Assembly (NCBI RefSeq): GCF_016134045.1 | Contig: NZ_CP065915.1 | Span: 930,001-994,000 of the forward strand | Direction: 5' to 3' | DNA: 64,000 nucleotides | Origin: Pelagovum pacificum | GTDB taxonomy: Bacteria > Pseudomonadota > Alphaproteobacteria > Rhodobacterales > Rhodobacteraceae | Part shown: positions 58,451 to 64,000 of the stretch, one piece after another | How positions within the stretch are numbered: position 1 is the stretch's first letter | Layout: each line of letters starts with the position of its first letter | The notes under the pieces: model-generated | Database searches by the model: none | Told to the model about the DNA's origin: nothing | What the model saw: only the letters and a program-made list of their open reading frames with translations | Translations under genes and position numbers: made by a program

Positions 58451-59046
58451 CCACCGACAGCACGCCGACCCAGACCGCCGAGACGAAGCGCGACCGGGTG
58501 CGCCGCCTGCTGCTCGAGCCGCTTGGCTTCCGCAAGTCGGCCAACGTCACCGCCGAGCGGCAGAAGGCGATCCTCGACCAGGTCTGCGACGAGCTCGCCT
58601 ATCTCAGCGACGAGGGGCTGGCCCGGGTCCGCGAGGCGCTGCAGGCGAAGGGGCAGGGCAAGGCACGCGACTGCTGGCCGGAGCTCGCGAGCTTCCGCGC
58701 CTATGCCGAGATGGCCGAGCCGCGCCCGATCGAGGAGCTGCCGGCGCTGCGCCGCTGGTTCGGCTCGATCGAGGGGCCGAAGGCCATCAACGAGCGGACG
58801 CTGGTCGAGACGTGGGTCTGGTTTCAACGCCACAAGCGGCCTCCGGTCACGCCCGCAGATCGTCGGCAAGTTTTCGAGCGCTCCGAACGCAACCGCCGGA
58901 AGCTGACCATCATCGAGGAGCGGATCGCGGCGGGCCGGGAGGTCGACGCCGAGGACCGGGACTGGGTGCGGCGGTACCGGGAGAAGCGGGACTACCTCGA
59001 GCAATTGGTCGAGCAGGAGCGCGGGGCGAAGGGGCAAGAGGCATGA
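58447..59046 (+). CDS. Phage replication-region protein, possible helicase-loader partner
   Basis: This 199-aa protein is almost entirely helical and strongly charged: EERIAAGREVDAEDRDWVRR and a C-terminal coil KRDYLEQLVEQERGAKGQEA. The middle carries RPIEELPALRRWFGSIEGPK. It overlaps the initiator-like gene by 4 bases (ATGA), occupying the place of lambda P, which loads the replicative helicase. No ATPase motif is visible. The role is inference from position only. Confidence 0.6.
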   Translation: MTTDSTPTQTAETKRDRVRRLLLEPLGFRKSANVTAERQKAILDQVCDELAYLSDEGLARVREALQAKGQGKARDCWPELASFRAYAEMAEPRPIEELPALRRWFGSIEGPKAINERTLVETWVWFQRHKRPPVTPADRRQVFERSERNRRKLTIIEERIAAGREVDAEDRDWVRRYREKRDYLEQLVEQERGAKGQEA

Positions 59047-59918
59047 TCGGAGAAACGATGACGCGCAGGATAAGCGACGAGGACCGGCGGCTGATCGACG
59101 AGGCCCTCGGGCAGGGCAGGGCGACCGTCAAGCGCAAGGCAGCGCCGGCAGAGCGGCAGCCGCTCGACTGGCCGGACAAGATCGCTCTGCCGCGCGAACG
59201 CTCGGGCGTACCCGTTCGCGCCGAGCGCCGTACTGTCCCGGCCGAGATGTCCGTCCAGCAGGCGCTGGAATGGGCGTTCCGGCGCGAGAAGGTGCACCTC
59301 GAGCTACCGGACAACCGACCGGCGGAGGAGCGGGGGTTCGGGTTCGGGATGGAACACGTGCTGATCGAACGGGCGAAGCTCGGTGGCGTGCGCATCGACA
59401 CGTCGATCGGCCGCAGCGAGCCGCACGAAGATGCTGAGGCGATTGCAGGCATACTCGCTGGGCTGCCGGGATTGCTCGGCGGGAGGTTCGTAGCAATCAA
59501 GGTCGCCGAGTGCGCTCGGACTGGACTGACGCCGGATTGGATGCCGGGGGCGACGCCCAAGCTTGTACCTCTGGACTGGACCCGCCGCCGACCTGGTGAA
59601 GTCGCCAGTAGTCAGGCGCTCGAGGAAATCGAGGTTCGCTACAGGGGGCGTCGTCGGCGGAGGGTCATCAACTGGACGCCGTGCGAGTACGCTCCATCGT
59701 GGTCTACAATTGCGCATGCGCGCGCGGTTTATCGTGATTGGTGGTTCGCCCTCTCGCATGTCCGCCGCGCCCTCCAGTCATCGTCTGTTCTGAGACACAC
59801 CAACATCAACGACCTTATGCCTCCGCAGCAGCCGTGGGGTCAGGACCTCCGAAAACCGGACTGGAAACCTATCCCGCCACTGCGCAGCTGGACCGGGCGA
59901 CCGCTTGCAGGCCGATGA
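59043..59918 (+). CDS. Phage protein of unknown function in the replication operon
   Basis: This 291-aa protein starts MIGETMTRRISDEDRRLIDE at an ATG overlapping the previous stop (ATGA). It has a basic N-terminal third and a conserved-looking middle (SVQQALEWAFRREKVHLELP, then FGFGMEHVLIERAKLGGVRI). A C-terminal basic patch (RYRGRRRRRVINWTP) suggests nucleic-acid binding. The position after the replication genes is where lambdoids often carry nin-region or antiterminator genes. No family is recognised. Confidence 0.6.
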   Translation: MIGETMTRRISDEDRRLIDEALGQGRATVKRKAAPAERQPLDWPDKIALPRERSGVPVRAERRTVPAEMSVQQALEWAFRREKVHLELPDNRPAEERGFGFGMEHVLIERAKLGGVRIDTSIGRSEPHEDAEAIAGILAGLPGLLGGRFVAIKVAECARTGLTPDWMPGATPKLVPLDWTRRRPGEVASSQALEEIEVRYRGRRRRRVINWTPCEYAPSWSTIAHARAVYRDWWFALSHVRRALQSSSVLRHTNINDLMPPQQPWGQDLRKPDWKPIPPLRSWTGRPLAGR

Positions 59919-60031
59919 TGCGCCTTTCGAGCGTGATGTTGGGACGCGATGGCGTCGGAGGTTGCATCACCCTGTTTCGCGACGATAGCTTTACGAACGT
60001 GGCCTTGAACTTCTCAGGGTATGTGAGGGCG

Positions 60032-60514
60032 ATGAGCGACCTAGACTCATCCAGAACCGTATTTCGTGCGCTACGAGGTGTCGCCTGGCTGGTGATCTTT
60101 ACCGGCGTGTTGGTGGCTGTGCTGTTGTGGATTGCTCGTGACGCTGGGACCACTTCAGGCTCGGCCTCCGGCGCGACATCACTCGTCGTTGGATTGGCAG
60201 TCGGCGGTGCGATCTCTACAGGCGGTCTCGTGCTGCTCGCGATTGCGCATCTGGGATTGGTCCAGGTTGCGGTTTTCGATGCCGGCCAGGAGACGACTGG
60301 CGATGGCTCGGTCGCATCCGCGCGCCCGGTGCTAGTTCAGTCGAACGCTCTGATTTCTCCCATCGGGGACGATCACGCAGACCGATCAACCGTCTACCGA
60401 GGCACTGTCGTTAGGGACGGTGGAGATCACCTAACGGCGAATGGACAACGGTTCGCGTCCGTGGAAGACGCGAAGGCGGACATCGATCGGCGGCTCGAGC
60501 AATCATCAACCTGA
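60032..60514 (+). CDS. Two-helix membrane protein of unknown function
   Basis: This 160-aa protein has two membrane helices (VAWLVIFTGVLVAVLLWIA and SLVVGLAVGGAISTGGLVLL) and a soluble C-terminal domain of about 80 residues (STVYRGTVVRDGGDHLTANG). GAGGG lies just before the ATG at 60032; the frame is open upstream but without a better start. It is in the gap between the early and late regions, where superinfection-exclusion or host-modifying genes are often carried. Confidence 0.55.
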   Translation: MSDLDSSRTVFRALRGVAWLVIFTGVLVAVLLWIARDAGTTSGSASGATSLVVGLAVGGAISTGGLVLLAIAHLGLVQVAVFDAGQETTGDGSVASARPVLVQSNALISPIGDDHADRSTVYRGTVVRDGGDHLTANGQRFASVEDAKADIDRRLEQSST

Positions 60515-60794
60515 GATCGCCGTCCATTGGCAGCCCTGCGGTAGATCCTTGTTGACAGATCGGGACTCGAGTGGTTTGACATCTAACCAGCAACCGATTT
60601 GCGCCCGGCAGAGAGTTCCTCCGCTGGGCGCTTCTCGTTTCAGCCCCGTCCATCGCCGCTACCCCCGCACCCTTCGGGTCCTTCCGGGCCTCGAGGGTAT
60701 ACGGGGGCGCTGAGCGCATGTGCTTAGGCGGGGTAAGCAAGTTCGAAAGCCTAAACCAATTGGGCTAAACCACTAAGCCTTCGGAGCAGTCCAG
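60515..60794 (+). other. Early-late junction spacer
   Basis: This 280-bp gap precedes the packaging genes. I see no convincing gene. The segment 60600-60740 contains several GC-rich partial dyads and probably includes the late promoter or an antitermination site; nothing definite can be drawn. Confidence 0.35.
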
Positions 60795-61418
60795 ATGAAC
60801 GTCAGCGCCTCTGCGCTGGCTGCGAAGCTCGGCGTGACGCGGGGCCGGATCAGCCAGCTCGTCAGCGAAGGGAAGCTGGACGGCTGCTACCAGGGCGAGG
60901 GCAGGGGCCGGCGGTTCGATCTCGGCAAGTCGGCCGAGGCGCTCGGCAAGCGGCTCGACCCGGGGCAGATGATGGGCAACGGCGCGGACACGCGCCGCGC
61001 GCTGCACGACCTGGCGAGCGGAGCTGACGGCGAGGACGAGGCACCTCGTCGCCAGCGCCCGGACGGCGTGCTCGATGGCAGGGACCCCGACCGCTACGAG
61101 CTGGCGCGGACGCAGAAGGCCGAGGAAGAGGCGCGCAAGCTGCGCCGCCAGAACGCCGAAGCCGAGGGCACGTTCGTCCTCGCCTCGTCGGTCGAGCGCG
61201 AAGTCGCCAAGCAGCTCGGGCAGGAGATCGCGGAGTTCGAGATGGTTCTGCGCGACGGGGCCCGGCGGATCGCCGATGAGCTCGGCGTCGACTTCGGCCG
61301 GGCGCGCCAGCTGCTCGTGCAGACCTGGCGGGCCCATCGAGGCGCGCGCTCCGAAGCTGCGGCGGAGACCGGCGAAGGTGTCGAGCTGTCCGACGCCGAA
61401 CGGGCCGAGGACATCTGA
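60795..61418 (+). CDS. Phage terminase small subunit (Nu1-like)
   Basis: This 207-aa protein has an N-terminal winged helix (SASALAAKLGVTRGRISQLV) followed by a long helical region (YELARTQKAEEEARKLRRQN) and a C-terminal acidic tail. That is the plan of lambda Nu1-type small terminases, which recognise the packaging site and recruit the large subunit. It shares one base with the large-subunit gene (TGATG). It marks the start of the late packaging and head module. Confidence 0.85.
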   Translation: MNVSASALAAKLGVTRGRISQLVSEGKLDGCYQGEGRGRRFDLGKSAEALGKRLDPGQMMGNGADTRRALHDLASGADGEDEAPRRQRPDGVLDGRDPDRYELARTQKAEEEARKLRRQNAEAEGTFVLASSVEREVAKQLGQEIAEFEMVLRDGARRIADELGVDFGRARQLLVQTWRAHRGARSEAAAETGEGVELSDAERAEDI

Positions 61419-63454
61419 TGGGTTTCTTGGCGTCGGCCGAAGCGATCGTCGCGCGGGCGGTGGCCCGGGCGATGGCGCCGCCACCTCCGCCGGACATCAC
61501 GAGGTGGTGCGAGGAGAACATCGAGTTCGACGAGCGCTCGCCGCTGCCGGGCAAGTTCCGGATCGAGCGCTTTCCGTTCCTGCGCGAGATCCACGAGGTC
61601 CTCTCGCCGGAGCACCCGGCACGCGAGGTGACGGTGCGCGGCTCTGCGCAATGGGGCAAGACGGTCTCGGTGATCCAGCCGACCATCGCGGCCTGGCACT
61701 CGAGCACCGCGCTCGACAGCCTCGTCGTTCATCCGACCATGTCTGCTGCGACAGAGTGGGTGAACAACAAGTGGCTGCCGATGCGCCGGCAGGCGCCCGA
61801 CCTGCGTCGTGTGTTCGGCGACGCGCGGAGCGGCGAAAAGAAGGATACGACCTTCAACCAGGAGACGGTCGACCGGAACGGGTCACTGAAGGTCGCCTCG
61901 TCCGGGTCGCCAGCCGACCTGACCGGAACCTCGCGCCGGCTCGTCGTCATGGACGACCTGTCGAAGTACGAGCCCACGCCGCTCGGCGATCCCGAGGCGC
62001 TCGCGGTGTCGCGGGCCAGCGGCTTCGAGGACGCGAAGATCTTGCGGGTCAGCACGCCGATGATTTCGGGCACCTGCAGGATCACCCGGTCGTTCAATCG
62101 TGGCGATCGGCGGTTCTACCACGTGCCCTGTCCGCATTGCGGGCACGAGGCTCCGCTGACCTGGGAGAACTTCCGCCGCAACCTCGATCCCGAGCGGCTC
62201 GCGGCGGCGCACTTCACGTGCGATGCCTGCGGTTGCGTGATCGGGCACGCCGACAAGGAACGGATAGTCGCCGCAGGCCGGTGGGTCGCACACAATGCAG
62301 CCGGTGATCACCCATCGTTCCATCTGTGGCGCGCCTACGCGCCGCAGCGGGACTGGGCCTCGATCGCGCACGAGTATGCGCAGGTCATGGGCTGGTCGCG
62401 GCTCGAGGTGACGGCCGAGACCGAGGCTGGGCTCGCGACGGCCGTCGAGGCCGAGACCGAGCAGACGTTCTGGAACGATGTGCTCGGGCTGCCTTACGAG
62501 CAGGCGAGCAAGGGGCCGGACTGGGAGGCGCTGCGCGATCGGGTCGAGAACGCCGATCCGGCCGACCAACGACCGCGCGGCATTGTGCCATCGCGGGGCG
62601 TGATCCTGACCTGCGGCGTCGACTGCCAGGCGGACCGGATCGAGCTGCACGTCGTCGCCTTCGGCGAGCAGTACCGGCGCTGGACGGTCGATTACGTCGT
62701 GATCCCGCATCATATCGGTGATGACGAGGGCAGGGCGGCGCTCGATGCGTACCTGAAGGCGACGTGGCGGACGGAGAAGGGGCTTCGGCTACCGCTCGAC
62801 ATGCTGGCGATCGATGGCGGCACATACACCGAGGACGTCTGGTCCTGGGCGAAACGCCACCCCTGGAACCGGGTGATCATCGTGAAGGGCTCGTCGTCGC
62901 AGACCGGCCCTATCCTGACGCCGCAGAAGTTCGAGCGGCGGGCAGACGGCAAGGCGAAGCGCCGGCAGAAACGGGCGTTCATGCTGAACGTCAGCCAGCT
63001 GAAGGCCGACTTCTACACGTGGCTCGCCAAGGACGATCCGCTCGAGCGCGGCTTCGTCGCCTTCCCGGTCGGGCTCGGCGACGAGTACTTCCGACAGATC
63101 ACCTCGGAGGTCCGGGTGATCAAGCGCAGCCGGGCCGGGGTCGCGACGAGCCAGTGGGACCTGGTCGAGCCGACCCGGCGCAACGAGGGCCTCGACACGA
63201 TGAACTATGCCGAGGCCGCGGCGCGCCGGAAGGGCTGGACCTCGAACACGGCCGACCAGTGGGCCGTGCTCGAGGCGCAGCGCGCGGCCGAGCCACAAGA
63301 TGCACAGGCCGACCTGTTCGACGCTGCCGTCCCGGCCGCGCCGGCGGTCGCGCCGACCCCGACACGACCGGCGCAGCCGACCGCGGCCGAGGCCAAACCC
63401 GATCAACCCGCCGACGACGGCACATGGATACCGACGAGGAGCGACTGGATATGA
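61418..63454 (+). CDS. Phage terminase large subunit, GpA family
   Basis: This 678-aa lambda gpA-type packaging motor and nuclease has the opening DITRWCEENIEFDERSPLPG, a deviant Walker A (VRGSAQWGKTVSV), Walker B region (RRLVVMDDLSKYE) and a Cys pair zinc-like site (CPHCGHE and CDACGCVI). The C-terminal nuclease part contains LTCGVDCQADRIELHVVAFG. It cuts concatemeric phage DNA at cos and drives it into the prohead. It overlaps the next gene by 4 bases. Its presence shows a lambda-type, cos-packaging head. Confidence 0.94.
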   Translation: MGFLASAEAIVARAVARAMAPPPPPDITRWCEENIEFDERSPLPGKFRIERFPFLREIHEVLSPEHPAREVTVRGSAQWGKTVSVIQPTIAAWHSSTALDSLVVHPTMSAATEWVNNKWLPMRRQAPDLRRVFGDARSGEKKDTTFNQETVDRNGSLKVASSGSPADLTGTSRRLVVMDDLSKYEPTPLGDPEALAVSRASGFEDAKILRVSTPMISGTCRITRSFNRGDRRFYHVPCPHCGHEAPLTWENFRRNLDPERLAAAHFTCDACGCVIGHADKERIVAAGRWVAHNAAGDHPSFHLWRAYAPQRDWASIAHEYAQVMGWSRLEVTAETEAGLATAVEAETEQTFWNDVLGLPYEQASKGPDWEALRDRVENADPADQRPRGIVPSRGVILTCGVDCQADRIELHVVAFGEQYRRWTVDYVVIPHHIGDDEGRAALDAYLKATWRTEKGLRLPLDMLAIDGGTYTEDVWSWAKRHPWNRVIIVKGSSSQTGPILTPQKFERRADGKAKRRQKRAFMLNVSQLKADFYTWLAKDDPLERGFVAFPVGLGDEYFRQITSEVRVIKRSRAGVATSQWDLVEPTRRNEGLDTMNYAEAAARRKGWTSNTADQWAVLEAQRAAEPQDAQADLFDAAVPAAPAVAPTPTRPAQPTAAEAKPDQPADDGTWIPTRSDWI

Positions 63455-63657
63455 GCAGTTTCAGCCAGGCTCAGCTCGACGCGCTGAACGCGGCGATCGC
63501 CATCGGTGCGACCCGGGTGACCGTCGACGGCAACACGACCGAGTACCGGAGCCTCGACGAGATGTTCCGAGTCCGCGCGAAGATGCAGCAGGAGCTGGCC
63601 GACGCAGCCAGCGCGCGACCCACGCACATCCAGCCCCGGTTCGAGCGGCCCCTCTGA
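63451..63657 (+). CDS. Phage head-tail joining protein (gpW-like)
   Basis: This 68-aa protein, SSFSQAQLDALNAAIAIGAT then RVTVDGNTTEYRSLDEMFRV, matches the size and pattern of lambda gpW, a small head-completion protein that connects head and tail. It begins 4 bases inside the terminase gene (ATGA) and its stop overlaps the portal start by 1 base (TGATG), the normal A-W-B order of lambda. It ends in a helix (RAKMQQELADAASARP). Confidence 0.85.
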   Translation: MSSFSQAQLDALNAAIAIGATRVTVDGNTTEYRSLDEMFRVRAKMQQELADAASARPTHIQPRFERPL

Positions 63658-64000
63658 TGTCGACGATAGATCGGATCATCGGCCACCTCGCCCCGGGGAT
63701 GGCCCGTCGCCGCATGCAGAACCGTCTCGCCCTGGAGACCGTCACGGCGCATTACGAGGCAGCCCGCGCGGGGCAGACCCGAGGCACGGCCTGGCGGCCG
63801 AACCGGAGCGACGCCGACGGCGCGGCGCGTGGCGGTCGCGACCGGTTGCGAGCGATCGCGCGGGACATGCTGCGCAACTCGCCACTGGCCACGCGGGCGC
63901 AGGCGGTGATCGCGAACAACGTGATCGGCGACGGGATCATCCCAAAGGTCGCCAGCGATGACGAGGCCGCACGCCTCGAGCTGCAGCAGCTGGTCGAGCA
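63657..64000 (+). CDS. Phage portal protein, lambda gpB type (5' part)
   Basis: The first 114 codons are visible; the gene runs off the right edge. The product begins MSTIDRIIGHLAPGMARRRM and contains the family segments VTAHYEAARAGQTRGTAWRP, then SDADGAARGGRDRLRAIARD, MLRNSPLATRAQAVIANNVI and GDGIIP. These match lambda-type portals, which form the dodecameric entry ring for DNA. The overlap with the gpW-like gene and the order after terminase support this. Confidence 0.88.
   Translation, partial: MSTIDRIIGHLAPGMARRRMQNRLALETVTAHYEAARAGQTRGTAWRPNRSDADGAARGGRDRLRAIARDMLRNSPLATRAQAVIANNVIGDGIIPKVASDDEAARLELQQLVE

Larger units (their letters stand above)
46166..64000. mobile_element. Lambdoid prophage or related integrated element (right end outside window)
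   Basis: The element starts at a tRNA 3' remnant. Its order is: cargo genes, integrase and excisionase-like gene, early genes, a divergent CI/Cro-like pair, replication genes with internal iterons, and a lambda-type packaging and head module (small and large terminase, gpW-like, portal). Everything from the integrase on is tightly packed with 1-8 base overlaps, typical of phage. Lysis, tail and the second attachment site must lie beyond 64000. Completeness cannot be judged. Confidence 0.88.

Overview
The window is GC-rich (low-GC patches only near 47.7-49.1 kb) and looks like an alphaproteobacterial chromosome, most likely a Rhodobacteraceae/Roseobacter relative. Reasons: codon use, short overlapping operons, a LOV/HWE-kinase locus, a CheB-CheR-kinase fusion, sugar ABC operons with LacI/ROK regulators, and a tRNA remnant resembling alphaproteobacterial tRNA-Thr(GGT). 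Taxonomy is inferred from memory of these families; no search was run.

Layout. 1-1443: start of a sugar-binding protein (cut by the left edge) and its LacI-type regulator. 1602-4870: two-gene NHEJ operon (Ku, LigD). 4867-8274: a glycosyltransferase/HAD phosphatase pair of the glucosyl(mannosyl)-3-phosphoglycerate type, then a 2,2-dialkylglycine decarboxylase-like enzyme. 8492-13254: TetR regulator with RND efflux adaptor and pump. 13380-16069: five genes for tiny Sec-exported peptides with a Cys-flanked aromatic hairpin motif, arranged as a 663-bp direct duplication around a Nudix regulator. 16195-19164: membrane-anchored TIR-TPR protein. 19380-24517: a one-strand array of five related small exported proteins, a 677-aa outer-membrane-barrel-like protein and one more small exported protein. 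I recognise no known family here, and it is the best candidate for an undescribed system. 24657: tRNA-Gly(TCC). 24888-34670: two convergent ROK regulators, GH38 alpha-mannosidase, and a sugar ABC transporter with a divergent ATPase. 34749-39305: hydrolase-like protein, ABC exporter, acyl-CoA synthetase. 39363-43760: LOV protein, CheB-CheR-PAS-HWE kinase and receiver protein, translationally overlapping. 43955-46033: SDR, cold-shock protein and small basic proteins.

46166-64000: a lambdoid prophage or related integrated element that continues past the right edge. Its left boundary is a 51-bp 3' remnant of a tRNA-Thr-like gene (attachment site). Cargo follows (orphan siderophore-binding protein, DUF3800 protein, two unknowns), then integrase/excisionase, HNH nuclease, early genes, a CI/Cro-like switch with three related operators, an adenine methyltransferase, and a replication gene with five iteron-like repeats inside its coding sequence (compare lambda O). 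It ends with a lambda-type packaging/head module: terminase small and large subunits, gpW-like joining protein and the start of the portal gene.

How the parts relate. Sugar uptake and degradation (ABC operon, GH38, ROK) and possible glycosylglycerate synthesis point to carbohydrate and compatible-solute physiology. NHEJ, efflux, cold-shock and light-sensing genes are stress functions. Two separate clusters of duplicated small exported proteins flank the TIR-TPR gene and look like an accessory, fast-evolving region.
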